From contig DHSR01000079.1 of the NCBI GenBank assembly GCA_002410555.1, positions 310-64,309 of the forward strand: a DNA stretch of 64,000 nt. The letters run 5' to 3'. The notes below the pieces were generated by a model, which did not search any database, had not been told where the DNA came from, and saw nothing but the letters and a program-made list of their open reading frames with translations. Made by a program: the position numbers and the translations under genes. Below are positions 52,660 to 61,409 of this stretch, piece by piece. Origin of the DNA: Bacteroidales bacterium UBA5281. Its GTDB lineage: Bacteria > Bacteroidota > Bacteroidia > Bacteroidales > Lentimicrobiaceae. Numbering within the stretch: the first letter of the stretch is position 1; each line of letters opens with the position of its first letter.

Positions 52660-53790
52660 TCAGGAATTTACAAATTCAAGCACCGATTTGGTGATGTAGG
52701 CCAGTTGTTCCTCTTGCAGTTCAGTATGCATTGGCAACGAAATTACCGCACTGCACAGGTGTTCGGTTACCGGGAAATCTCCTTCATTGTAGCGTGGGTC
52801 GCGATAGGCTTTTTGCAGATGAAGTGGCACAGGGTAATATATCATGGCCGGGATTTCTTTTTCAGAAAGAAAAGTTTGCAGTGCATTGCGGTCGATATTC
52901 CTGGTAACCAGAGTATATTGATGAAACACATGGGTTGAGTGTCCGGAGCGCACCGGAATTTTCAGCTTCGGGTGCTCCCTGAATGCCTCATCGTAATAAG
53001 CAGCAGCCTTTTGACGTGCGGCAGAGTATTGATCGAGCCGTTTAAGCTTTACATCCAGTATGGCTGCCTGAATGCTGTCGAGGCGGCTGTTTACACCTAC
53101 CACATCATGATAATAACGTACGGTCATACCATGATTTACCACCGAACGCATTTGTCTGGCCAAATCATCATCATTGGTAAAAATCGCACCACCATCGCCG
53201 TAACATCCCAGGTTCTTACTGGGGAAAAAGGAGGTACAACCTACATTACCGATTGTTCCTGCTTTACTTCGGCGTCCATCTTTAAAAATATAATCGGCAC
53301 CAATGGCCTGGCAGGCATCTTCCACCACATAAAGCTTGTAGTGATGTGCAATCTCCATAATCTCCTCCATATCAGCGCACTGTCCAAAGAGATGCACCGG
53401 AACTATGGCTTTGGTTTTGGGAGTTATGGCCTTACGTATGGCCTCCGGATCGAGATTAAAAGTTTCGGGATCAACATCCACCACTACCGGGGTAAATCCA
53501 AGCAAGGCAATTACTTCAGCAGTAGCAATAAAAGTGAAGTTGGAGGTGATCACCTCATCGCCGGGTTTTATTTGCAGCGCCATCATAGCCACCTGAAGGG
53601 CATCGGTACCGTTTGCACAAGGAATAACGTGTTTCACATTAAGATAATGTTCCAGGTTTTCCTGAAAATGCTTTACCGCAGGTCCGTTAATAAATGCCGT
53701 AGAATCAATAACTTGCTGAATGGCCTGATCGATCTCAGGTTTTATCTGCTCATACTGACTTTTTAGGTCAACCATTGCTATTTTATTCAT
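52660..53790 (-). CDS. DegT/DnrJ/EryC1 sugar aminotransferase (WbpE/WlbC-like)
   Basis: PLP-dependent aminotransferase for nucleotide sugars, 376 residues. Start at 53790 (MNKIAMVDLKSQYEQ). The substrate-binding start FINGPAVKHFQENLEHYL, GTDALQVAMMALQIKPGDEV, EDACQAIGADY and PLP-Lys in FFPSKNLGCYGDGGAI near 185 are clear. The N-terminal MVDLKSQY and the adjacent N-acetyltransferase fit WbpE/WlbC, which form UDP-GlcNAc(3NH2)A. It begins the minus-strand sugar operon and is preceded by a -7 box at 53852. A 114-bp spacer separates it from the acetyltransferase. Confidence 0.9.
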   Translation of the reverse strand: MNKIAMVDLKSQYEQIKPEIDQAIQQVIDSTAFINGPAVKHFQENLEHYLNVKHVIPCANGTDALQVAMMALQIKPGDEVITSNFTFIATAEVIALLGFTPVVVDVDPETFNLDPEAIRKAITPKTKAIVPVHLFGQCADMEEIMEIAHHYKLYVVEDACQAIGADYIFKDGRRSKAGTIGNVGCTSFFPSKNLGCYGDGGAIFTNDDDLARQMRSVVNHGMTVRYYHDVVGVNSRLDSIQAAILDVKLKRLDQYSAARQKAAAYYDEAFREHPKLKIPVRSGHSTHVFHQYTLVTRNIDRNALQTFLSEKEIPAMIYYPVPLHLQKAYRDPRYNEGDFPVTEHLCSAVISLPMHTELQEEQLAYITKSVLEFVNS

Positions 53791-53851
53791 GTACAATCAT
53801 TTTAATGAAAAGATAATGCTAAAGATTGAAGCACAGGCTAACAATCCGGCG

Positions 53852-53859
53852 CAAAGATA
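53852..53859 (-). promoter_or_regulatory. -7 box TATCTTTG of the sugar operon
   Basis: Exact TAnnTTTG match on the minus strand, 62 bases before the aminotransferase ATG. Confidence 0.5.
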
Positions 53860-53960
53860 AGCTATTGCAAACATTTATAAACGCATGCCCGCGCTTTCGG
53901 CCTGGATTTCTTTAGCTGTTAACACCAATTAAATACATACTGCTGCGTTAAACTAATGTT

Positions 53961-53968
53961 TATATTTG
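53961..53968 (+). promoter_or_regulatory. -7 box TATATTTG
   Basis: Exact TAnnTTTG match 32 bases before the ATG at 54000, divergent from the sugar operon. Confidence 0.5.
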
Positions 53969-53999
53969 CATGCTGAACCTTTGCGATAAGGACTGCCCC

Positions 54000-54761
54000 A
54001 TGTTTAAACAATATTTTACCCTGTTTTTTATAGTGCTATTTTTTAGTGCACCATTGTCAGCCCAATTCAGTGTGCGTGATTCTGCCATTACCACCCATCT
54101 TATTTCTGCTCATATTTCTTTTAATATCCCTGCTGCGGATCTGAGTGAACGATTTGGTGGTTTCTCTCAGGTTGGCCCAGGTTACATGGTAAAAACAAAA
54201 AATAACTTCCTGCTTGGAATTGATGGTTTATTTGGATTTGGCAACCAGGTAAAAAACAAGGCCGATATTCTCTCGAACATCACCACCAGTGATGGCAACA
54301 TCATTGATCTGGAAGGGGTATATGCCACTTTTAGTTACAATTACCGTGCATTTGGTGCGGTTGCCAAAGCGGGTAAAGTGATTCCGGCCCTGGGTCCCAA
54401 TCCAAATTCGGGCCTTATGCTGTGGCTGGGCGTTGGCTATCTGCAACACAAAATTTATTTTGATTACAAAGACAAACTGGCGCCTCAACTTACCGGGGAT
54501 TATCTGAAGGGCTATGATGAACTGAAGCAGGGATTACTTTTGAATCTTTTTGCCGGATACCTGTTTATGGGAAACCAGGGTAAAGTGAACTTTTATGCCG
54601 GCCTGGATGTGAATCTGGCATTCACTGCTGATGCCCGGCCATATAGTTTTGTAAATGCAACATCTCTGAATGGAAAATTTACCGATATTTATACCGGCAT
54701 TAAGGTCGCCTGGTTTTTCCCGGTTTACCGCAGGGCACCTAACCAGTTTTATTATTATTAA
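54000..54761 (+). CDS. exported beta-barrel-like protein of unknown function
   Basis: A 253-residue protein with a signal peptide (MFKQYFTLFFIVLFFSAPLS, cleaved after SAQ). The ATG at 54000 fits the signal peptide; an upstream start adds ten residues that are not signal-like. The body has alternating beta strands (ISAHISFNIPAADLSERFG, FLLGIDGLFGFGNQV, LMLWLGVGYLQHKIYFDY, LLNLFAGYLFMG, VNFYAGLDVNLAFT, IYTGIKVAWFFPVYRR) as in outer-membrane barrels of Bacteroidetes. The tail PNQFYYY is aromatic. It lies 41 bp before the Kdo transferase gene, possibly co-transcribed, linking it to envelope assembly. Confidence 0.68.
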   Translation: MFKQYFTLFFIVLFFSAPLSAQFSVRDSAITTHLISAHISFNIPAADLSERFGGFSQVGPGYMVKTKNNFLLGIDGLFGFGNQVKNKADILSNITTSDGNIIDLEGVYATFSYNYRAFGAVAKAGKVIPALGPNPNSGLMLWLGVGYLQHKIYFDYKDKLAPQLTGDYLKGYDELKQGLLLNLFAGYLFMGNQGKVNFYAGLDVNLAFTADARPYSFVNATSLNGKFTDIYTGIKVAWFFPVYRRAPNQFYYY

Positions 54762-54802
54762 AATGAGCAGTAACCAGGTATCGGTTTAAAAAAATAGGGC
54801 CA

Positions 54803-56059
54803 ATGAGATTTTTATACAGTACCGCCATTGCAGTTTATTACCTGTCAATAAGATTTGCTGCCCTTTTTAATGCCAAAGCACGACACTGGCATTATGGCCG
54901 GAAAGACTTATTCGGCAAGCTCAATGAAGTGTTTGCCGAACATTACGCACAGGAGAACCCTGCTCCGGTCGCCTGGTTTCATTGTGCATCACTGGGCGAA
55001 TATGAGCAGGGCAAACCCGTAATAGAAGCTTTCAAACAACAATTTCCGGAATACCTTATATTGCTTACCTTCTTCTCCCCCTCGGGATACAGTCAGCGTC
55101 ACCGGATTACAGATGCCGATCATATTTTTTATCTGCCTGTTGATTCCCGGGCAAAGGCGCGCAAATTTGTGAGGATTGTACAACCTGTGGTGGCTGTTTT
55201 TATAAAATATGAATTTTGGTATAACTACCTTCATGAGCTCTTTATCCGACATATTCCGGTGTATACCATTTCGGCCATTTTCCGGCCCAGTCAACATTTT
55301 TTCAGGTGGTATGGCGGCTGGTTTCGGACGCATTTGAGAAAAATCAATATGATTTTTGTGCAGGATGAAGAATCGGCAGAGCTTATGCGTATGATTGATG
55401 TGAGTAATCTGTCGGTAAGCGGCGACACCCGTTTCGACCGCGTTACGGCGATCAAAGCCATACAGAAGCCATTTCCGCTTATCGATAAATTCGTTAACGG
55501 ACGGCCGGTTATCGTTGCCGGCAGCACCTGGCCTGCAGATGAGAACCTGATTTTAAGTTTGGCTGAAAACACCGGCGAAAAACTCAAATTTATCATTGCC
55601 CCGCACGAAGTGAGTGAAATACGGATCAAAGAGATCATCGAAAAATTTGGTGATCAGGCAATTCTTTATAGTGAAGCCGGGAAAGGTCGCTATGAACACA
55701 AAAGGTTTCTGATTATCGATTCTATAGGCATGCTTTCGCAACTTTACCGTTTTGCGACTTTGGCCTATATAGGCGGAGGTTTCGGGGTTGGCATACACAA
55801 TATACTGGAAGCCGCCACCTACGGGGTACCGGTTTTTTTTGGCCCCAATTATTACAGATTTAGAGAAGCCCGCGAAATGACAGCAGGTGGAATGGCATAT
55901 TCAGTCACCAATAGCGATGAGCTTGCTCAGCAGGTGAATGGATTGCTTGCAGACAGGGAGAAACTGGAAGCCGTTTCCGCAAAAGCCGGAAAGTACGTTC
56001 AACAGCGTTCCGGAGCTACAAAAAAAATTATGGATCTGCTGACGCCGGCTCTACGCTAA
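54803..56059 (+). CDS. waaA: 3-deoxy-D-manno-octulosonic acid (Kdo) transferase
   Basis: Inner-membrane GT30 glycosyltransferase that adds Kdo to lipid A. 418 residues. An N-terminal anchor helix (RFLYSTAIAVYYLSIRFAAL) is followed by VAWFHCASLGEYEQGKPVIE, with the catalytic Glu in the LGEYEQ stretch, FFSPSGYSQR, and in the C-terminal half VIVAGSTWPADE and GVGIHNILEAATYGVPVFFG, the CMP-Kdo-binding part. Presence of this gene means that the organism makes lipopolysaccharide. It follows the barrel gene by 41 bp and converges with the GT39-like gene. Confidence 0.95.
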   Translation: MRFLYSTAIAVYYLSIRFAALFNAKARHWHYGRKDLFGKLNEVFAEHYAQENPAPVAWFHCASLGEYEQGKPVIEAFKQQFPEYLILLTFFSPSGYSQRHRITDADHIFYLPVDSRAKARKFVRIVQPVVAVFIKYEFWYNYLHELFIRHIPVYTISAIFRPSQHFFRWYGGWFRTHLRKINMIFVQDEESAELMRMIDVSNLSVSGDTRFDRVTAIKAIQKPFPLIDKFVNGRPVIVAGSTWPADENLILSLAENTGEKLKFIIAPHEVSEIRIKEIIEKFGDQAILYSEAGKGRYEHKRFLIIDSIGMLSQLYRFATLAYIGGGFGVGIHNILEAATYGVPVFFGPNYYRFREAREMTAGGMAYSVTNSDELAQQVNGLLADREKLEAVSAKAGKYVQQRSGATKKIMDLLTPALR

Positions 56060-56094
56060 GCATTCAGTAACTTAAATTTTTTGGGGACAGCGCA

Positions 56095-57702
56095 TTATTC
56101 TTGCACTAGCGTGACCCTGTAAATATAAACCGTATCTATGGGTTTGGCAGAGAATGACCAGGGTGGAATTTTCATAGAGTTACTATAGAGGCTTCCGTAA
56201 TTACTCACCGAAAAAAATGTATACCAATCCGGTTGCTTCCATAATTTATCCACCGGCGTCAATTTAACCTTTTTATTGAGCGCTTGTAGCGGAATATCTC
56301 CAGGAAAAACCATATAATCATCTTTTTTTACCTGAGAATTATTGGTGCTAAAGGTTCTCATTCCGGCTTTATTCGCATACCACTGCCATCCCCAGTGTCC
56401 CCTGGTCCAGGTGGTGGTGTTTCGGGGAAGGGAAATCTGTTCAGCCATTTTACGGTAATAGTCAGCGTATGCATAATCTGACAACCCCAATGCAACAGCA
56501 AGAAAAATAGAAATGGAGAGGCTGATCCCATTTACCCATACAGTGGCGCGGTCGAAATAAACCCCACCAAAAAGTAGTACAAATGGAATAATGAGCAGAA
56601 TATGACGCGTGGCCATAAAGGGGGCAAAGAGTGCGATAAAGAGGCTGAGTGCCCCTAAATACAACAATATTACAAACTCAGGGGATTGAATATAGCTGGC
56701 AAAATTTTTCCTTAACCGGGGAATAAAAAGATAAAAGACCCCGATATAAATTACAAAACCGTTCCCGATGAAAAAATAATTGAGCAGTAGGTCAAACCCT
56801 TTCGGAGAAAACAGGTTCAACAGAAAAACCGGAAATGGGAGCAGCAGTATGAATATAAAAAGTGAAGTTATAATCTTATGCGGCAGCCTGCTGAACACTC
56901 CTTTTATGAAAGGCAAAGTAAAAATCACAACTGAGCCCATACAGGCCATAAAAGACCAAAAGCGGTTAATGTGAATTTCCCCTTTCGGACGGTCCAGGAA
57001 ATGAACAGATCCAAATTCTATAAGGTTCCACACCGACCATAATGCAAGTATTAACAGCGGAATCAGGACGAATCCAAGCTGGCTGTAATGTTTCCTTAAT
57101 AAGATGATGAACAACAATACCACAACCACAGGAAGGATAGAATACTTTATCAATAGCCCAAGACCAAGTATGAGGGCCGCAAAAAAATAATTTCGGGATG
57201 GATTATCCCGGGCAGCACGAATAATTAAACAAGCCGATGCCAGCAGTATTGCCAGAATGGGAATATCCGTCATCAGGTTTTGATTGACGACCAGGGCAGG
57301 ACTCAACCCAAAAAGCAACAAGAGAATTATGTTGCGTTTCACATTCAGAAGCACCGTTAACTGATAAAAACAAATTAATGCCAGCAGGGTAAAAGCAGAA
57401 AGATACAGGTGAAGCCAGATTTCACTTGTACCGACAAAAGACGAAACCAGGGCGAGGGTGAAGAAAAAAAGTGGTGGCTGGTTATGGGTGTATAAAGGTG
57501 TGGGATCATCATTCCAGTTTATCATGCCTGACATGGGCAGGGAAGGATTATCTTTGATCCAGGCAGCGGCCTCAAGGTGAAAGGTGTCATCAATATGATA
57601 CGCTTTATTCAGATTAGCCAGGGTAAGTGCCAACCAAAGGATTAAAACAATCGCCGTGGGCTTTTGCAGAAATGCATGTAACTTCGGAGCAAATCCAACC
57701 AC
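56095..57702 (-). CDS. GT39/ArnT-like membrane glycosyltransferase
   Basis: A 535-residue integral membrane protein. The GTG at 57702 is taken as start because an ATG upstream (57804) would lie deep in the peptidase gene; the exact start is uncertain. Ten or more hydrophobic spans are visible. Near the N-terminus, AYHIDDTFHLEAAAWI has the Asp pair typical of the first periplasmic loop of GT39/PMT-type enzymes, and YTHNQPPLFFFTLAL with LYLSAFTLLALICFYQL resembles the second. Such enzymes use polyprenyl-phosphate sugars to modify lipid A or proteins. The acceptor is not known. It overlaps or abuts the upstream peptidase gene. Confidence 0.72.
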   Translation of the reverse strand: MVGFAPKLHAFLQKPTAIVLILWLALTLANLNKAYHIDDTFHLEAAAWIKDNPSLPMSGMINWNDDPTPLYTHNQPPLFFFTLALVSSFVGTSEIWLHLYLSAFTLLALICFYQLTVLLNVKRNIILLLLFGLSPALVVNQNLMTDIPILAILLASACLIIRAARDNPSRNYFFAALILGLGLLIKYSILPVVVVLLFIILLRKHYSQLGFVLIPLLILALWSVWNLIEFGSVHFLDRPKGEIHINRFWSFMACMGSVVIFTLPFIKGVFSRLPHKIITSLFIFILLLPFPVFLLNLFSPKGFDLLLNYFFIGNGFVIYIGVFYLFIPRLRKNFASYIQSPEFVILLYLGALSLFIALFAPFMATRHILLIIPFVLLFGGVYFDRATVWVNGISLSISIFLAVALGLSDYAYADYYRKMAEQISLPRNTTTWTRGHWGWQWYANKAGMRTFSTNNSQVKKDDYMVFPGDIPLQALNKKVKLTPVDKLWKQPDWYTFFSVSNYGSLYSNSMKIPPWSFSAKPIDTVYIYRVTLVQE

Positions 57703-57721
57703 CTTTATCAGATTTTTATTA

Positions 57722-59245
57722 TTATTTATAATACCCTTCCGCAGGCAATAGATGATTGAGGCACGCCATCCCGTACACCACCACTGCGGTAACCACCGCT
57801 GCATGTTCCTGATATTCAGGGATACTCATGTTATAGGTGTCGCGTTCTGTATGCCAGATTTCGCGATAGCTAAAGTTGTAACCCTTTACATCTTCCAGAC
57901 CAAAGCTCAAGGTTGGCACCCCGGCCACGGCAAAAGGTCCGCTATCGGTTCCCCAGGGTTTTTCAGGCCGCTCTATGGGTTCACGCTTTTTTAGTTCGAA
58001 AGGAAAATCCGGGTTGATGTTATTCAGGGGCCTGCAGATTTGCTCCATATCGTTCCACATGGCTTCCGTTACACTTATACTTACAGGAGGCAGCGGGCCG
58101 TAGTCGCGGTTAAACATGTTTGATATGAATCCAAGTTTTTCAGTATTTTGATTTACCCAGTGTTGTGATCCCCAAAGTCCAAACTCTTCAGCAGCAAAAA
58201 GCATGACGAGTATGGTACTTTTTGGCTTACCACCGGCAGCCATAATCAGCCGTGCTGCTTCCATAGTTGGGGTAACGCCCGAACCATCATCCACTCCTCC
58301 TGTAGCAACATCATAGGCATCCAGATGACCGCCCATAATTACATATTCGTCAGGAAATTCCGTACCCGGAATAATACCAATTACATTGTGATACTTTACC
58401 GGGCCCGGTTTAAAGAAATTCCTGATATCAAATTCAAGTATTACTTGTCTGCGCTCCTTCACCATGCGCTCAATCAGCTCAAACTGATGCTCGTCCAGTT
58501 TGATGTCAGGAGTAACAGGCAGGTTTTCAAAAGTCATATCCATGATATTGTTCCGGTCATAAAGGGCAACCAGCGGTACCGGGGCTGACTGAATGATCCC
58601 AAGAATTCCGGCCTCGCGCATTTCGCGGTAAAACAGCGCCGGTTCATCAAATGGTTCCACAGCTTTATAGTTTTTAGGGTCTTTGCTTTTTCCGGCACGG
58701 TTCATTTCCATGGTTTTCATATTGGCTTCTATGATGCTGTCTCTTCGATGGTCTGATTCAGCCGAAAAATCAATGGGAAAGCCATTGCTTTTGCCGGTGA
58801 TCAGTACCCAGGCACCTTTGAGGCGGCCTTTCATGCGGTTAAATTCCTCCCGCGTTTTAGGCTCAGCCATCACATGGCCGCGCTGCACCCCTTTGGTTCC
58901 TGAGGTATAGGAAGGCGTCACAAAGTGGAGGCTCATTGATTCCTCACCCATCATCCGCCCAAACCAGGGGCCGCGGTTAAAACCCACCGGTACACTACCC
59001 ACCTCATCCATTTCAACCTGCATGCCCCACTCCCGAAACTTTGAAGCTGCCCAATTCGCTGCGTTCTCGTAAGCATCAGAGCCTACCAACCGGCCTCCAA
59101 AACGATTGCACAACACATCCAGGTGCTGCATGGTCCGATTGTCGGTTCTGGCGATTTCAATAATGCGGGTAACCGTGGAATCGCTTTGTGCAAAAACCGG
59201 CAAAAACCATAAAAAAGCATAAAATAGTATGATATTTCTTTTCAT
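57722..59245 (-). CDS. secreted M28 family metallopeptidase
   Basis: A 507-residue exported aminopeptidase or carboxypeptidase-like enzyme. A signal peptide (MKRNIILFYAFLWFLPVFA) is followed by a propeptide-like part and a PA-like insertion near 115-230. The dinuclear zinc site is readable: VIMGGHLDAYDVATGGVDDG (His and Asp), LVMLFAAEEFGLWGSQHWV (catalytic and bridging Glu) and, near 440, WGTDSGPFAVAGVPTL; a final zinc His lies in REIWHTERDTYN. It should release amino acids from peptides in the periplasm or outside. The GT39-like gene follows on the same strand. Confidence 0.9.
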   Translation of the reverse strand: MKRNIILFYAFLWFLPVFAQSDSTVTRIIEIARTDNRTMQHLDVLCNRFGGRLVGSDAYENAANWAASKFREWGMQVEMDEVGSVPVGFNRGPWFGRMMGEESMSLHFVTPSYTSGTKGVQRGHVMAEPKTREEFNRMKGRLKGAWVLITGKSNGFPIDFSAESDHRRDSIIEANMKTMEMNRAGKSKDPKNYKAVEPFDEPALFYREMREAGILGIIQSAPVPLVALYDRNNIMDMTFENLPVTPDIKLDEHQFELIERMVKERRQVILEFDIRNFFKPGPVKYHNVIGIIPGTEFPDEYVIMGGHLDAYDVATGGVDDGSGVTPTMEAARLIMAAGGKPKSTILVMLFAAEEFGLWGSQHWVNQNTEKLGFISNMFNRDYGPLPPVSISVTEAMWNDMEQICRPLNNINPDFPFELKKREPIERPEKPWGTDSGPFAVAGVPTLSFGLEDVKGYNFSYREIWHTERDTYNMSIPEYQEHAAVVTAVVVYGMACLNHLLPAEGYYK

Positions 59246-59257
59246 ATCAATTACTCG

Positions 59258-60112
59258 TTAATCAATAAGTATTGTTCTTTCAGCATCGGAGGGGTTATCA
59301 ATTTGAAATTGAATGATTGAAAGACCCGGGCCATCATGGGCGGCGTTGAAAGCCTGGGTGCGTCCAAACTGTTGTTGCCATTGCCCCGAAAGGCGTGCAG
59401 ACTCATGAATGTGACCATGCAGGGTAATGTAAGGCTGTCGCTCACGAATAAAATTTTGTATGGCCGCGCTTCCAACATGAAGCAAACCAGCCGCAGACTT
59501 GCTGTTTTCAGCCTGATCAAGCAGGCTCTCATAAGGCGGGGAATGAAACAGGAAAACTGCCTTACTCATATCGGCATTTGCTGTGAGCTTTTCAATATCC
59601 TCAGCGATGGTGGCTTTAGCAGTATCATAAGTTGCCTTTACGGAGCGATAGCCTGCTTCGGGTGGCAAACAACCCTCCCGAACTGTCAACGAAACATCAT
59701 ATTTTTCCCAATCTTTCAACATAAATGGAGTAGGTGGCACAAAAGGATATCCATAAATGGTATAAGGTCCAAACTTAAAGGAAGAGGTATTCAGGTAAGT
59801 CCAGAGTTCCTTACCGGCAGCTTCAACAAATTTGGGTTCTTCTATGCTGTGGTCATCATTTCCCATAATGACGAATACTTCAGGATAATTACACCCCATC
59901 TGGTCGCGTACTTTCTTAAACCCCGGAATTAAAAAATCGTGCATGAAGTCGGGAATATTTTCACCCTTTTCGTGAACTGAGCGATGAACATGCGGCAACA
60001 AATCGCCTCCAAAAAAAACAAAAGAGGGTTTATTACGAATCATTTCCCTGAAGAGGATTTCATAGGAAGATAGTTTGCCATGCAAATCAGATACAAAATA
60101 GCAGGTAGTCAT
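59258..60112 (-). CDS. calcineurin-like metallophosphoesterase
   Basis: A 284-residue cytoplasmic dimetal phosphoesterase. CYFVSDLHGKLSSYEILF near 4-21 gives Asp and His, VFFGGDLLPHV near 33-43 the bridging Asp, VFVIMGNDDHSIEEPKF near 101 the Asn-His pair, VFLFHSPPYESLLD near 196 His, and YITLHGHIHESARLSGQW near 236 the GHxH pair. The motif order is canonical. The absence of a signal peptide suggests an intracellular nucleotide or phosphoprotein substrate. It lies 12 bp before the M28 peptidase gene on the same strand, so they may share a transcript. Confidence 0.92.
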   Translation of the reverse strand: MTTCYFVSDLHGKLSSYEILFREMIRNKPSFVFFGGDLLPHVHRSVHEKGENIPDFMHDFLIPGFKKVRDQMGCNYPEVFVIMGNDDHSIEEPKFVEAAGKELWTYLNTSSFKFGPYTIYGYPFVPPTPFMLKDWEKYDVSLTVREGCLPPEAGYRSVKATYDTAKATIAEDIEKLTANADMSKAVFLFHSPPYESLLDQAENSKSAAGLLHVGSAAIQNFIRERQPYITLHGHIHESARLSGQWQQQFGRTQAFNAAHDGPGLSIIQFQIDNPSDAERTILID

Positions 60113-60301
60113 CTCATTGATTTTGGTCTGTTAATGCCTTGTGCAGCCTTGCACCAATTGCTAAAATATAAAGATAAAGTAATTGGATTTTCTTTGTCAA
60201 TCCTTCAATCTTACGATTACAAAGGTATTTATCATATATTTACCGTCCGGTTCAGTGTTCAAATAAATGGCTGCAATAACTCAGCTAAAATAGCAAAATC
60301 T

Positions 60302-60309
60302 TATCTTTG
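60302..60309 (+). promoter_or_regulatory. pdxA -7 box TATCTTTG
   Basis: Exact TAnnTTTG match 30 bases before the pdxA ATG at 60339. Confidence 0.55.
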
Positions 60310-60338
60310 CGGATAAATTATTGAAATAAAAACTCCTT

Positions 60339-61400
60339 ATGTCAGAAAATGCACGCAAACCCATCATAGGAATTACACATGGTGACGTCAACGGGATCGG
60401 TTATGAAATCATCATCAAGGCACTGGCCGATGCCCGGATTTTTGAATCACTTACTCCGGTGGTATATGGGTCATCGAAAGCGGCCTCCTATCATCGCAAG
60501 CTGATCAACACAGGTGAACAAAACTTCAACCTCATCAGGCGGGCTGATGCTGCCAATGCCAGGCGAGCAAACATCATAAACATAATAGAGCAGGAGGTAA
60601 AAATTGAACTGGGTTCCTCCACCCCTCAGGCCGGTGAACTGGCCTTACTGGCTCTTGAACAGAGCACTGAAGATTTGAAAAAAGGATATATCGATGCCCT
60701 GGTGACTGCTCCCATCAATAAAAAAAACATTCAGAGCGATCACTTTAACTTTCCGGGTCATACTGAATATCTGGCCAATAAATTTGATGTCAAGGATTTC
60801 CTGATGCTTATGGTAAGCCAGAATCTCCGGATAGGCGTGGCTACCGGCCATATCCCCCTGAAACAGGTATTCAATGCCATTACCTCCGATTTAATTGCGC
60901 ATAAAATCAGGATCATGCACCAATCACTGTTGCAGGATTTTGGTCTTACCAATCCCCGCATTGCAGTATTGGGACTTAACCCCCATGCGGGCGATGACGG
61001 ATTGATTGGTGCAGAGGAAAAAACGGTGATACAGCCAGCCATTCATAAAGTTTTTTCGGAAGGCATTATGGCTTTTGGCCCCTACCCCGCTGATGGTCTT
61101 TTTGGTTCTTCTGCTTTTACAAAATTCGACGGGATTCTGGCCATGTATCACGATCAGGGTATGTTGCCGTTTAAGACACTTGCCTTCGACTCGGGGGTAA
61201 ATTTCACTGCCGGTCTGCCGTATGTGCGTACCTCCCCTGCTCATGGTACGGCCTACGAAATTGCCGGTAAAGATATGGCATCCGCCGAATCGTTCAGGGC
61301 AGCGCTTTATCTGGCCTGCGACATCATCAACCACCGGAGAAACTATGCAGAGATGAGCAGCAATCCCTTAAAAATAAGCAAACAGGACGTTGAAAGATAA
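60339..61400 (+). CDS. pdxA: 4-hydroxythreonine-4-phosphate dehydrogenase
   Basis: Oxidises 4-phospho-hydroxythreonine in the DXP-dependent vitamin B6 pathway, cytoplasmic, 353 residues. KPIIGITHGDVNGIGYEIII near 7-26, ALVTAPINKKNIQ near 122, FPGHTEYLANKF with the metal His near 140, LGLNPHAGDDGLIGAEE near 211 and AMYHDQGMLPFKTLAFDSGV near 268 are all family hallmarks, including the GDPxGIGPE-like start in a slightly changed form. PdxA supplies the path that ends in PLP, the cofactor used by the next gene. It lies 9 bp before murF-alr. Confidence 0.95.
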   Translation: MSENARKPIIGITHGDVNGIGYEIIIKALADARIFESLTPVVYGSSKAASYHRKLINTGEQNFNLIRRADAANARRANIINIIEQEVKIELGSSTPQAGELALLALEQSTEDLKKGYIDALVTAPINKKNIQSDHFNFPGHTEYLANKFDVKDFLMLMVSQNLRIGVATGHIPLKQVFNAITSDLIAHKIRIMHQSLLQDFGLTNPRIAVLGLNPHAGDDGLIGAEEKTVIQPAIHKVFSEGIMAFGPYPADGLFGSSAFTKFDGILAMYHDQGMLPFKTLAFDSGVNFTAGLPYVRTSPAHGTAYEIAGKDMASAESFRAALYLACDIINHRRNYAEMSSNPLKISKQDVER

Positions 61401-61409
61401 GCCCGTATC

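Noticed and set aside
52939..53766. 275-codon frame antisense to the aminotransferase
   Set aside because: The opposite strand encodes a complete PLP enzyme with all motifs; this is a shadow frame.
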